DNA of 64,000 bases, from contig JAMYHL010000080.1 of assembly GCA_025531455.1 (NCBI GenBank), forward strand, positions 62,001-126,000, written 5' to 3'. The position numbers and the translations under genes were made by a program. Shown piece after piece: positions 21,297-33,309 of the stretch (positions within the stretch are counted from its first letter, which is position 1; each line of letters opens with the position of its first letter). Source of the DNA: Apiotrichum sp. Y4204. Its lineage: Eukaryota; Basidiomycota; Tremellomycetes; Trichosporonales; Trichosporonaceae. The notes beneath the pieces are model-generated. The model did no database searches, was not told the DNA's origin, and saw only the letters and a list, made by a program, of their open reading frames with translations.

Positions 21297-22537
21297 CTAC
21301 TGCTCCTTCCACGCTGGATTGTACATTGGCGGGAGCAGGTCATTGTCGTCGAAAGGCGATATGGGACTAGCAACGACTGATGGGGACCGGGGCGCTTGTG
21401 GGCCCGCCAATGGAACCGGGAGAGTCGTGAACAGTCCTGACGCCACAGAGGTCCGTCGGTCGACCTGTTTCATCAGAGTCAGGGGCGTCGCGTGCTGATC
21501 CCATTCTGATTCGGTGTTCGACCCATGGCCCCAGTCGGATGTCCTCGGCGTGTAGCGGTCTTCGTTCTGTGAAGACGAGGATGGGGACGAGAAGCCCCGG
21601 GTGTCGTTGTCATCCAGGGGCGGGGCATCGTCGATCCCCTGGGAGAAGCGGTAAGATGTGCCGGACCTGTGGCCGCGCCTCCGATGCCACAACCACATGA
21701 GGATAGTAGCCGCCAGAACCACGACCACTGCCCCCGCCGCGATGCCCCCTGCGGCACCTGGGGAGATTTTTGATTGCTCTACGAGATGGGGGGGTGCTGT
21801 TTGTTCTGGAACCACAATGGATTGACTGGCGTCAGTCACATTTCGAAGTACGTTGCACACCTGTCACTTTGGTTTGGAAAAGAACTTGTCAATGAGCTTA
21901 TGGATGTGGCAGTAAGAGGCGACGGTGATGGAGACAATGAGGGGTTGGTAAAGAATGTCGAGGAAGTGAGCCGGGAGGACGAGGACAATGAAGGGGTCGA
22001 GGCGGTCGGGGTTGAAGGTTCCTCCGAAGTGGCAGTCTCACGGGAGGACGACTGTGGCGCCTCTTTCGACGATTGCGTCTCCTGTGACTGTTCCGTTTGT
22101 GACTGTTCAGGTGCCGCAGAATTGCTGACTTCTGCCCCACTAACACACCCATTAGTGACAGTGATGGGATCTGATTGAATGCGAGACGAGAAGGAGCCGT
22201 CGGATTTAGTGCCGCCGGCCATGTCAAGAACGAAAACGACCTGGTCCCCGGGATTGACGTTCGCGACAGACCACGTCCAGCTATAAAAAAGAGGAGGCCA
22301 GGACCCGAACTGAGTTGACCCAACAACAGATTGCCTGCCGTCTCTGGGTACGTGTACTGCGCTGTCTGTCAGTCTACATCTTTAGATTAAATCCCTCTAG
22401 ACTCACATGCCGAACTCATAAATGATAGTAGCGCTCGACGTCCAGCTTACTGTCACATCAGAGCATGTCTGGATCGTGGTCGGTATGTGGGTGAATGACA
22501 AGTTTCCCACTGATGATTCACCGCTCGGATTGCTCAT
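21297..22537 (-). CDS. Ser/Thr-rich single-pass surface protein with Kre9/KNH-like ectodomain
   Basis: Exons (minus) 22537-22407, 22361-21861 and 21825-21297; about 386 aa. The ectodomain has a beta-sandwich pattern (TCSDVTVSWTSSATIIYEFG, then YSWTWSVANVNPGDQVVFVL, ending ITVTNGC), similar in layout to fungal Kre9/KNH or Ser-Thr-rich GPI-type proteins. A Ser/Thr/Gln-rich stalk follows, then one transmembrane helix (AAGGIAAGAVVVVLAATILM) and a positively charged stop (WHRRRGHR). The cytosolic tail of about 130 residues is acidic and Ser-rich. The second intron is 35 nt. No signal peptide is visible in the 43-residue first exon, so an upstream exon is probably missing from the model. The likely role is cell-wall or surface organisation; this is inference. 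It is divergent from a gene of the same architecture (23291-24682). Confidence 0.6.
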
Positions 22538-23290
22538 GATGAAGCCGTGCTTGCTCGTCAGTCGAGGGTTTCGAGTGTTTTGTGTCCAGATTGATAAGAG
22601 GAGAGATTCTAGTCCGTAAGTAGGCTACACTTACGATTCAGGTTTGTCAGAGGCGGCAAGAGAGAACAGACTGCACCTTTGCTCGAACTACGAGGTGACG
22701 CTGTCAGAGACACGAAACTGCGACAGATTTGGGAGATTGGGGACGAGACGCAGCTCAAGTTACCCCGCTCTAGTATGGGCGGGTTTGCAGTTGGAGTTCG
22801 GACACATTACTGGATGGCTTTGAAACGTATTACGTGAGTATGGTCTGTTGGTCCTGGTCAAGTCGTGCCTTGGCGGGCCGCGAGTGTTGTTGTCCAAGGA
22901 TTCATTTGCAACAACTCACAATCCGCACAGCTTGACCTGATTTACGTCAAAGCGCGTTTCATAAGTTACAAGTCATTCGCTCCGGGCCATGAATGATGCC
23001 AAACATGACAGCACCAGAGGCAAGGTAGGTAGGGACTGTATGTGTGAGGGTGTTCAGGGCGTTCAAGTTGGTGCAGTAGGCTTTGGCCTAGAAGCGGCTT
23101 CGCGTTACCACTAGTACTGATAAAGTAGCAGTAAAAACGCGGTCGGCCAGTGTCAAGGTTTGGAAGCGGTACGCATCGAGGAACGGGCCCCTCAACTCAC
23201 CCTCGACTGGCGGATGTCCCTGGTCCTTGTCACAATCCCGCGCTCCGAGAATTACCGTATACCTGCATCTGCAGATACATTCAACTGTAC

Positions 23291-24682
23291 ATGTCCATGC
23301 ACACGACACCATTGTGCTTGGTACATATGAAGCCTCCAGAGTCGGACGATGCCCAATTCAAACTCCCATCAACAAACTGTGTCACCTATCATTGGCGCCC
23401 GCCGACTTACATCATGCCGTTTATGTGGAACTACTCGATGCCCCCGATGGCGGAAGCGACCACCGCACCAGACATTCGCTGGATGATACCGGCTCAAATT
23501 TGCGAGCACGGGAAGAGCCTCTGGCAGTTTGAGGGTGTTCAACTCCCACTCCGTTGGCTGTGAGTTATTATAGGACAGTTCTCTCAGAGTCTTTGTTTGC
23601 TACTGATACTTCTTAGGTCTGTCAGACGACCTGGTTCCCCTCCCAACGAGCTGTACATGAAAAGAAACTATAGCAGCAATTATCTTGTATTCGACACTGA
23701 TGATCCCAACATGCCTTTTGAGTCACCATGGGCAAGGATTCAAGCAACAGCCGGGCAGAAGGTGCGGATCGAATTACGAGACTCCAAACCAGAGGGGAAC
23801 GTGGAGCGTCCGGTGATGTATTCTCCATACGTAGAGATTGTGGCTGGCCGATGCGATTCGGGCTTCCCAGTCGAGTCTACTCCGCCCAGTCAACCCTCTC
23901 CTGTCGACAAATCCTTGGCCCTGACCGCTGTCCCTGTGGCATCATCGAGCTCATCTGGATTATCTGAAACGACCGTTACTTCAACAATTCTGACTTCCGA
24001 TACAGCCCAGACGTTGTCAACAAACACGGCCACAAATCACTCTTCGTCCTCTTCGTCCTCGGCGTCCTCGTCGTCCTCGTCTGGCTCGTCTCTCCCCCTC
24101 ACCACGACATTGAGGTCCTCAGGCTCAGCACCGCTGCCGCCGAGCGAAACAGCTTCTATCGATGAGACACTTACGGTCAATCCCCTCAACACCCCCAAGA
24201 CCTTGTCTGGTGGTTCCATCGCTGGGATTGTCATCGGCACGGTCTCGGGAATCGTACTCGCTCTTCTGATTTTCCTTTGGATCCGGCGTCGCAAACGACA
24301 CATCGATCCAGATGGCGCTGTAATCCAAAACCCACACGATGAGACCGCGCCACTGTCGCCCAGCCACCAAATCACCGCGTTCGTAAACTTGACCGATGAG
24401 AAGGCACGACCCGCCCCGGAGGTTTTCCGCAAGATGCCACCCGCGGAAGAGAACCGGAATAAGGCGTCTTTCGAGTACTGGCAACCTTCACCGGCTTCAG
24501 ACCCAGCCAATGACGAAATGCCAACGAACTCACCGTCGTCGTCGTCGTCATTGCCTTTCTCTTCACACTCTCCAGCTCAGGCTCAGTTGAGACGCGGTCC
24601 GCGGCATGACGTGGATGCAGGCCGATTGCAAGTGTTTGAATCTGAGCTTCCAGGCTACGGCGTCAACCAGGTCCATTTGTAG
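23291..24682 (+). CDS. Ser/Thr-rich single-pass surface protein, architectural paralog of the neighbour
   Basis: Exons 23291-23559 and 23617-24682 (57-nt intron); about 444 aa from the chosen ATG. The ectodomain (FKLPSTNCVTYHW, then ARIQATAGQKVRIELRDS, closing at IVAGRCDSGF) lines up in plan with the protein encoded at 21297-22537, including cysteines at both ends. It continues with a long Ser/Thr stalk containing poly-Ser, then a helix SIAGIVIGTVSGIVLALLIF with stop-transfer RRRKRH, and a 120-residue cytosolic tail. As in the neighbour, no convincing signal peptide precedes the ectodomain; upstream ATGs in other frames exist, so the 5' end is uncertain. Function unknown; cell-surface location is inferred from topology. 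Confidence 0.6.
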
Positions 24683-25310
24683 AAGTAGGGAAACTTGGGT
24701 GTTCATGTGAGTGTCTTTCTGAAAAGTGTCTCGAAGCTAACAAACCAGCTGATATACAACTTTAAAGTTTTAAAAGCGGCGGGGCACGTTTCAGAAGAGC
24801 CCACGGTTGACACGTTCCATACTCTACTATCCTTTTGATATCCGTAGAATTGGTCTTCCGAAATGTCGATCGTAGGTGGGGAGAGCCTCACGTAAGCGCT
24901 GGATGATGCGGGTCAGATGCGCTTGGAGCAGAAAACGCATGGGCAGTTGTCCGGCGCGTGCGTGAAGTTTAGATCGAGCATTGTGGATCACCAAAGGCCA
25001 CAATAAGAGGGCTTTCCAGTATGTCTTGAGAGCTGGGATCCGGCAAGTACACATCGTGTCAGCCAATTGCTCTGACAGCCACATGATGCAGACGTAAATG
25101 CATGACAGCGGGTGCATCGAGGATCAACCTGGCGAATGACACCCAAACGGTAAACAAAGAGCAAAAAATAGATGTAAAATAAGAGCATGTAAACTAGAAA
25201 GGGAGAGATGAGGGATATGGGGGACTGGCGGATTTCACACGTCATCGGACAACCATGGTCGTCGGTGAGTCATGCGCAGAGGTCGTAAGGACGTGAAGAA
25301 AGGGAGGGAT
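24683..25310. other. Convergent intergenic spacer
   Basis: 630 bp between two 3' ends. On the minus strand an open frame at 24827-25117 (96 aa) has a fairly normal amino-acid composition, but no family is recognisable and no conserved splice context supports it. Confidence 0.3.
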
Positions 25311-26984
25311 TTATGCCAGACCGAGGTAGATCTTGCCGAGTTCGCTCTGGGCACCATCTAGTTCCATGAGAATGTTCGCCACGTTGAAGGCTGGGCCGAG
25401 ATTAGGGTCAATTTTGCCGCCGCTGCTGCCCGCGGGATCGACGGCACCGAAGGGCGAGTAGCGCTCGATCCAGTCCTGGCTGTCCATGAATGCCATAGCC
25501 CGTCGCGCAAAGTCCTTAACCTCGTCCGGACTGCACTGCACCGTCCACTTGGTGGCGTCATCAAAGTTCTGGCAGGCGAACTCGGTAACCCAAATTGGGT
25601 GGCCGGGCATCTGCTCGTGGTACGTCTGAAGGAAGTTGATAAAGTTGTCGACACCCATGCCGTAGAAGTGGACGGGAAGGAAGTCGGGGTTGCAGTCTGA
25701 GTCCGAACCACCCTGGTTCTTACAAGCGGCGAGGAAGTCCTTGGTCCACTGAACACCCTTGGGAGAGTTGGTGGTGGCGGCCGCACCCCTACGGTAACCC
25801 TTCTCCCGGGCGACAGGCGTGAAGACATTAAGCCAGGTCCCGGCGGCTTCGGAAGGACCGACGTTGGCCTGACCAAGCTCCTCGGGCTCGTTGTAAAAGA
25901 GGACGTCTTTGGTGGTCGCCGGCCAGGTGTCCTTGTTTGCGTACCAATCGTTGACATGGTGAGGTCTGGCAAGCTGTGGAACGTATTCAATGTTCCAGTT
26001 ACCCTTCAGGAAGGCCTGGTAGGCTGCGTTACCGTAGGGGTTCCAGGTGTAGAACCACGAGACCTTGCTGCGGACCCAGTCCTTGTCGACGGCCCAGTCG
26101 TTGTTGGGCCAAGCAAGACCCATCTTGCTACCGGCGTTGGTCATGTCCCCGTTGGTGACGGGAGGCTTGACAACAGGAGGGGCGTCGCCATTGCCCTGCT
26201 GCGGGGGAGGAACGTCCTGCTGGCTCTGGGTTTGGGTCTCGGCCGGCTGGGGAGGTGCGGAGTCGGCAGGGGGAGTGGGCTGCTGGGCGGGTGCGTCCGC
26301 AGTCTGCTGGGTGTTGCCCTCGGTGGTTACCGCGATGGTAGTGCCCTGGGGCGCCTCAGGGGCAGGCTGGTCACCGGCGGGGGCGGGGGCCTGCTGAGAG
26401 GCGGGGCGGACGCGGCACTGGGTGCCGTCGGCGCGCTTGATAACGCGAGGACGCTCCTGGGCGCCGACAGCGGAGCGGGCAACGGGCTTGTTGACACCGC
26501 GACGGGCAAGGTGAGCGTGGCGCTCACGGTGGCGCGAGCCGTGGGCAGCGACCTGGCAAGGTTAGCGCTCATTCAGGGGGATGTCTCCGTGGAGGGAGGG
26601 GGCAAATGTGACAGCGCGGTCTGAGCGTGTGGCTTGCTCAAACGATGTCTCCATGTCTGGCAATCCGACCTGCACCGGCTACTGCAGCCACTTCGCAGCT
26701 CCGTCCCAGCAATGAACTGCAATGCGTTTCTGTCCAATCGAAACGGTTGCCAGCTGAGGCAGAGTGTCGAGGATGGATCACCCGAGGACGTGTCCTATAT
26801 ACAGAACCTCGTGTTCAGGAGGATCCATCCGCGCGATGCTGACGGCCCCGCGCCTGTTACTCCATCGGCACATGTGCCCAAACTGGCCTGTCCACAAAGA
26901 CCGTTTCCCACCGGCGGATGTACTTACGGGCTCAACGGCCATCGAGGCGACTGCGAGGAAGGGGAGGATGGCGAAGAGCTTCAT
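25311..26984 (-). CDS. Secreted glycoside hydrolase, GH128 / Asl1-like domain (putative endo-beta-1,3-glucanase)
   Basis: Exons (minus) 26984-26928 and 26552-25311 with a 375-nt intron; about 432 aa. Exon 1 encodes a signal peptide, MKLFAILPFLAVASMAVEP. A basic propeptide ends in a Kex2-type site (RPRVIKR before ADGTQC), then a Pro/Gln/Thr-rich linker of about 100 residues, then the Asl1-like catalytic domain: NAGSKMGLAWPNND, VSWFYTWNPYG, the acid motif FYNEPEE, PVHFYG, and the nucleophile region WVTEFACQ. GH128 enzymes cleave beta-1,3-glucan and fungal members act on their own cell wall. The upstream stretch is purine/pyrimidine biased, as in an active promoter. Domain call is firm; exact substrate is inference. 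Confidence 0.88.
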
Positions 26985-29900
26985 GTCGGGCAAGTGGTGG
27001 ATGTGATTATCGACCAGAACAAGTGAGCTCGATGGATGGGGACACCGGCAGGACGTATGAGTGCACTGGACAACTGCTGTGGCTGTAGGTAGTAGGAGGG
27101 AGAGGTGTTGGAGAGGTTGTGGTGGTGTGGACGCAAGATCAACTCGACGTCGAGGGAGGCAATGAGCGACAAAGGTCAGAGAGGAGGAGAGGAGAGGAGA
27201 AAGGAGAGGAGAGGGGGGAGGGACAAGTAGTACAAGGAACCAAACACGATGAGAAGAGAGAAGAGAAGAGGAAAAGAGACAAGATACAATAGAGGGGGAT
27301 GGGGTTCGACACGACGACGAGTGCACTACCGGGTACCCACAGAGGTGGCGCAGACGAACGAACGAACGAGACCAAGGCAGTCTCCGGCGACAGTCCTTGC
27401 GATAAGACATCACAGCTCTTGCCCTCTTTTGCACTCTTGCCTTGTGCCCCCGCCCACTGTTCTGGGTCCCAGGTCCCAGAGTCTTGGTAACGGCCCCCTC
27501 GGCGGAATCCCTCTGACATGGGTCCCATGGATCCCATGGGACGGATGGGATCCATGAACCCCTCTCCCTTCGGGCCTCCTCCCCCTTGGCTTGAATGCGG
27601 CACGTTCTTCCGCACAAGCCCTGCTCTAGCCCTGGGTAGGTGAGGTTGGGCGTTGCCGCTGGCTTGGCCCAAACGGAACAGCCCCTTGCCGGGAAGCCAC
27701 TCTGACTCTCTCTCCCCTGTGCTGCTCTGCTGTTGGATGTCCAGACCCGAACAGTGCATTTCCGTCCGGAGTAACACAGTACACAGTGCCCATGTCCCAA
27801 AAAGCCACAACACGATACAGCAAGAAAGCGAACAAAGAAAACGCAATCAAACGCACCGCGGATCCTCGAGCAGCCTCTGTCGCTGGTCCTCCTTTGATTT
27901 GAGATCCGCCTTTCCCTTTCCCGCCCTCTGATCCTCTGGTCCTTTGATCCGCAGGGGGGGAGCCCTTCAGGAATCAGTCAATTTCAGGAATCATTGCTAA
28001 ACGCGCACAGACCATCAGACCACGCGCGCGCCAGAGCCCAAAGGCCAAGAAACTACACTACACGCGCTACGCGCATTCCATTTTGGGCTCAGGGTCCCCT
28101 GGCTGTCTCCAGGAATTTCTGGGCGCCCATTCAGGGTCCGCGTGACGCGCACCGTGCCCAGAGGCCCAGAGGGAGGGGGCTGGGGGCTTAGAGGCACAAA
28201 GCTTGCACTGGAGGCAGGGGGGACGCGCAGGCACAGGCCGAAAAACCTGCTGGTCCTGCGGCCAGCGGACGACTACGGCACTGTGCTCACTCCTGCATGG
28301 CGTTATTGTACGAGTAAGCGGCCTCGTGTTTGAGGGCCCCCCCGCGGGCTGCCGCCAAGAGCCGGCCAAGACGCTGGGCGCGGACATCGCGGAAAGCGGG
28401 CGGCGCGGGGGCGGCAGCTGTGCCTGGGTGCATGCCCTGGATCTCCTGGATCTCCTACTTCGCGTCGATCGATCAGTGTCTCGTTTCGTATCTGTGTCCT
28501 CTTGTGTGTGTGTCAGGATGGATCAGCACAGCCTGCAAACACGCAGGACAAGTCGTTCTTTGCAGTTCTTGTTTGCTGCATGCTGACACCAAGGAGTGCA
28601 GTTGTGCTGCTATGGCATCACAAGCTCTAGGATCTAGGATCTAGGATCTAGGATCTAGGATATCTCGGAGTTACAATGCTCACAGCCAACAAACAGACTT
28701 GCAGCACAAAGCGTCACCATCTGAGGATCTGAGGGCATGCCGTTTCCACAGTCACCGCCAAGTGACCGAGGAGATCCCGAGTGGACCGCACGTCAAGGTT
28801 CCGCGGCACCGGGTGAAGTACACGCAAACATCCCGGAGGCACCGAGGAACCGCGTCTGGGTTGGGCAACAGAATATCGGGGCCACAGTTGGATCAGAGAC
28901 ACAATCTGTCACTCTCCGGAGGCGGTCGATTATACCTAAACGCGACATTTATTATGTCCGAGCACAATGCGCCGTCTACGCCCTCCAGAAGCACCAGATA
29001 TCCTTCGCTCTTTCCCATAATCTTTCGCGTGTAGTGTATACTCCCCAGCTAGCGCTCGCCCACCAGGCGGTCTGGTATGTTGGTATTGGGCGTCGTGTTG
29101 ATGCTGAAACATCAGGACACTCTCAGGACCGCCAGGCTCAGGATCCACTCACTGCCGTCTCTCGGCGCCAAGCACGCCCTCGATCCTCCTCCAAACCCGT
29201 CCTGACACTGTCACTCGACGGGCCGGCGCGGCTTCATGGCGGTGCCCTCACCCTTTGACGCTTGCCACTGTTGGATCGGCAGCGTCGCCTCGTTTGAGAG
29301 GATTAGAGGGCATGCAAGACGTTCTCGCCGAAGTGGTCCGTTCGCCGCAGCCTGGGGTGAGTCAGGTCTCGACTCTTACGACTTTTGCGTGTCGGACAAG
29401 GTACAGTACTTGTGAAGCTGGCTGTATACGTTACGATGTATTTCCTCTCGTAGCTGAGCTGCAAAGTATGCGAAGAATACAGGTGTACAGGTGTTGACCC
29501 GAGCCCACACGTGCACACTCATCTGTCACACCCGGCGTGCCCGGCTGACAGTCGTGGCTGGCTTGACCGTCAGGCGGTGCGGGGTGCGGGCGGACCTTGG
29601 CTTGCATTAATGGACCGGTGGCGGAGACTTGGTCGATTGCCCAGCATGCCCAGCACAGTAACACTCCGCAGCTCTACAGGAAGGGAAGTACGGGAAGTTT
29701 TCAGCTGTGCGTCGAGCCGGAGGGGTCGATTAAACTGTCATCGATTCCGACTTGAGGAAGCCCACCCAGCTTGATTACTACCCTCCACTGCCGTGTCACC
29801 CTCCCAGACTCGTGACTCTCCTTAATGGCGACATACCACCCCAAAGCTGATACCGCAGCGGTGACTTGACACAGTCCGCTAACTGCTGGTCGACATGTCC

Positions 29901-30688
29901 GATGATCACGAGCTTGGTAGTCCAACTCTGGCAAGCTCGCGAGCTACAACTGCTTTGTTCACTTACCCAGCTCAAATCCCTTGAAGTCAAAGGAGTGGGG
30001 CCAATGTGATCTAGTTTGTGTTTTGCTCCCCCAAACCTGTGACCCTCAAACATTGCCATACCTTACACCATGCACCATGCACACACGACCGCCGTCCGTG
30101 CCACGAGAACCGCTAAGCTCTGACACCAGGTGTTCGCCGCATGCTGACTATCGCGCGATAAGTCTTCCACCCCACTCTACCATCTTACCCTCCCCTGCCA
30201 ATACTTGCTTTGGGGCAGTCGCTCTCAGTATCGACTGGGCTTTTAGAACGTGGGACATGACACAAGCAGCAAGAGCAGAATGACGGGAAGAAACTTCGAC
30301 GGCGCCGGAGCCACCTTGCAGCATGCGGCTGCAATGTATGCATACAGGGGGCCAGTGGCCTATGTACAACGAATAATCTACTGAAACTTGGCAGATGAGC
30401 GACGGTGTGGCACAGAAGAGCGATTGAATGTGACGAGCTCGAAAGATCGAGCTCGGAGTGGTGGCGCTGAAAGACCGGTCGGGTGGTGTAAAGAAACTGT
30501 AAGTGTCGCGGTGTTGAGGCTGCTGGACCGAGGCGCACGGTATTGGGACAACGGATCATGGAGCCAGACGTATTGACGGGTGATGGTAAAGGGGGGTCAC
30601 GAACTTGCCTACAAGGGGCCACCGCGATGATAGTATCATGGGCGAGCGGAACGAATGGAGATCGACGGATGACGGACGGCAGAAGACC
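26985..30688. other. 3.7-kb gene-poor stretch
   Basis: No gene is recognised. 27010-27300 is purine-rich (GGAGAGGAGAGG-type) and is probably the GH128 promoter/leader. 27510-27560 has clustered CCCATGG/GGATCC words. A 7-bp tandem repeat sits at 28627-28661. Open frames (for example 28737-29258 + and 29796-30059 -) have no recognisable domains and no consistent splice partners. For its size the region could hold a non-coding RNA or decayed genes, but nothing can be shown by eye. Confidence 0.4.
28627..28661. repeat. Tandem repeat, 5 copies of CTAGGAT
   Basis: Five perfect head-to-tail copies of the 7-mer CTAGGAT, inside the gene-poor stretch. The same 7-mer, on the other strand, occurs three times at 60254-60274. 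Confidence 0.95.
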
Positions 30689-31716
30689 TTACCTCCACAC
30701 AAGGAAGTCCACTCCCTCGAGCCAGAAGTTGACTGTACACTCTCGGGCACCAGGTTCCTCGCTGCTGTCGTCGAAGGTAGCCGTGAGGTGCACTCTTATG
30801 CCAACGTTGGCGACGAAGTGGCGCTTCTCGTTGAGATGACGGAACTGGCGGACCGATACCGGACCCCGGGCTCTCAGACTGGAAGCAGGCGGGTTGCTCA
30901 GCAGAGCCGGGGACGCCTGAATCACGGGGATCCAAACTACCGTCAAGTCAGCTTCCGCCACGACTCCACTTCTGGGGCCGCTGAGAGGGAGTCTGCAGCT
31001 TCACTGATTGAGGACCACACTTTGTCGAACATAACATTGGGTATACCCAAGTTCACCCGATTTGATAGGCTGAGGCGATCATCGCCAATGATGACGCTCC
31101 CGAGAGAGAAGTGGATTACGTTTGTTGAAGAATCGATCCTGAGGCTCGTACAGGATAGCCATGTACCACGTCTGCTTGTCTGCCCATTCGTTGCTAGGGC
31201 CGAACGGCGGAGTGAGAACAATATTAATATCTTCCAACAGGTCCAAGGTGAACCAAATGGGCAGCCTCTGCGGCGGCTGACTATCCGCGGGGGCGACATT
31301 GGCAGTCTGCGTGTCGGATGGGTGGCCAGGCGACGAACGCCTGCGCTTTGCGGGGATAGCAGCTGTTTCGCGGGATGGTGTGGCACTGACGCTGGGGCCA
31401 CCGGACGCGACGTCATCGTGAGGTTGGACCACTTCCGTGGATGCTTCGCCATCGTGAATAGATGTCATGGTCGTGTGGTGGTCAGTTTCGCCGTCAGCCT
31501 CGCGGTCAGGCTGTCGGAGCTTGATCGAGAGATGTGCGTTACTGTCGAGTGCAGCAGCCGTGGCAGCGGTAAGGGCGGCGTCAATGACTGTTGTCAGCGA
31601 GAAGTTTCGCGGAAGACCAGATTATTACCTTTTTGCGTGTCGGCTGTGGAGCCGGCGACAGTAATCTCGAGGACGACTGGGGCGGGAGGTGAGCTTGTAG
31701 GGCCGGCGGTGTGCAT
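30689..31716 (-). CDS. Hypothetical protein, member A of an orphan pair
   Basis: Exons (minus) 31716-31629, 31587-31120 and 30936-30689; 267 aa, all junction phases fit. I do not recognise the family. The N-terminus is MHTAGPTSSPPAPVVLEITV; exon 2 has an acidic, disordered-looking part and then PPQRLPIWFTLDLLEDINIV followed by LTPPFGPSNEWADKQTWYMA, a spacing that faintly recalls a MATH-type fold (speculative). Exon 3 has RQFRHLNEKRHFVANVGIRV and CTVNFWLEGVDF. The final exon resembles exon 2 of the gene at 32370-33023 (QLEYRNTRRFVERGFHDV), and both start with a similar Pro/Ser-rich leader, so they look like diverged tandem paralogs. A 440-codon open frame runs antisense across it; the spliced minus-strand model is preferred because of the paralogy and splice signals. 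Confidence 0.45.
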
Positions 31717-32369
31717 GGTGTACGGGACGGAGGTGTCGGAAGGTGATGAGGTGAGCGAGTGGAAGAATGGAGAAGAAGAAAAGTTGTGCAGAAGGTGTTT
31801 ATTTTCTCTTCCCACCGTGCGATCGTTGCTGTCCACACACGCCGAGTTCAAGACGTGGCCGCGTAGTTACACTCCGCACAGTCCTCTGTTGATCTGTGGA
31901 CCATGGATCTGTGGATCTGTGAATTAGTGGATTTGTGTATCTCAGATCTCAGAGGCATCGAGTCGCGGCTGTCTGTGTCGCAGGACATGCGAGCAGACAG
32001 CGACACTATTGTGCTCATGCATGCTCTGCAAAGCAGACTGAAGACGCAGTTGAAGACGGACCTCAACACGTCGAAAGTGGTAGGACACGTTGGAGGCCTA
32101 CAGCGCAATGTAGGCATGCAGGTATCGCAACGCACAATCTGTGACGCACGGCGCGCTGGCCAGCAAGCGAGTTACAATCGAGTATCGCACCGAGAGGAAC
32201 CGACGCTGTAGATTACCCTGTCATTCTCGCCTGAAGATTGCCGGAAGGTTGCCTAAGGCATGGAGCATCTAATCTGGTTTAGAACATCTTTGCTCTTGTC
32301 GATACCAGGTGAGTGTTTCTAGAATTCTAGAGAGGCACCTATTGACCTGTTGACGAGCCTCAGATAAGG

Positions 32370-33023
32370 TTATGATTCAGACTTTAAGATGTCGGACGAC
32401 CCAGGATCGTGGGCAGGCACCGGATAAAAGTTGAAGAGGCCCTCGCAGTGCAGCGCGGCGGTTGTCATGACATCATGGAAACCTCTCTCGACAAAACGGC
32501 GAGTGTTGCGGTACTCGAGCTGCTCGAGCATGGCGAAGGGATCAAGAGCGACCTCATGGTGGGCGGCCCGCACCACCTGTGGCTTCGGGCTCGCGAGCGC
32601 TATGGTGCCCACAGCCGGTGTCTCTTCCTCGTCCTCGAATGGTTGAGCCCTTCCTAAACACGAACACAGGAGCTGTCAAACCCACAAGCTCACAAGCCTG
32701 CTTGCTGTTTGCTTGGTCTATAAGCTTCGACCTGTGCGCGTACCCGGGTGAAACCTCTGTCTGCCTAGCCGACTTTGTAGGGCGGCGTCGAGTGAGCAAC
32801 GACGCCAGTAGTGCGAGAAAGCAATGTCGGCGACTACGCCGACAGCCGCGATCGTCGCAGTCGCCGTATGGATTGCCGCCAACGTCGGAGACAGGCCGCT
32901 CTCCGCAGCCTGCCCATGAGGTTCGATGACGGTCGTATTGAACACCAGGATGATTACGGGGGCGCTGTGTGATACGGCCGAGGGGCTTGTCAGTTGCAGA
33001 GGTTGAGTGGCGGCGTGCACCAT
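32370..33023 (-). CDS. Hypothetical protein, member B of an orphan pair
   Basis: Exons (minus) 33023-32744 and 32653-32370 (90-nt intron, GTACGC donor, GTTTAG acceptor); 187 aa. It begins MVHAATQPLQLTSPSAVS, has a hydrophobic or beta-type stretch APVIILVFNTTVIEP and an Ala/Thr-rich helix, then after the intron an acidic segment (PFEDEEETPAVGTIALAS) and HHEVALDPFAMLEQLEYRNT with a short C-terminal part. No domain is recognised. Similar general plan and a related C-terminal exon with the gene at 30689-31716 suggest a local duplication. Function unknown. Confidence 0.45.
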
Positions 33024-33309
33024 TGGCGCCGGTGCATATGGGAACGCCCTTGACAGGGGATGTCCGAGTCAGCATCCTGACATCGCGTCCTCGAGAGTCA
33101 CAGCTGAATATCCTCTTGCCGTTGCACAATCCTCTTCGTAAAAAGACAAGTTAGTGGATGGTGAACGTCGCGGAAGCTCCCGATGCTGATGTGAGTGTAA
33201 TCCACACCCAGCTATCGCCACCGGACGGTAGTCAGTACTCCAACCCACCCCATAAGTGTATTCTCGCTGACAGCGATAGGGAGCTGCTCACATGATCAAA
33301 CATCAACCT

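Noticed and set aside
27299..27330. GGGGTTCGACAC as a tRNA T-arm
   Set aside because: No matching acceptor stem, anticodon arm or D arm around it on either strand.
28627..28661. CTAGGAT array as an interstitial telomere
   Set aside because: The unit differs from known fungal telomere repeats and there are only five copies; reported as a simple tandem repeat.
30605..31927. 440-codon + strand open frame
   Set aside because: No recognisable domain, unusual composition; it overlaps a spliced minus-strand model with good splice sites and a paralog-like neighbour. Kept as a doubt in that entry.
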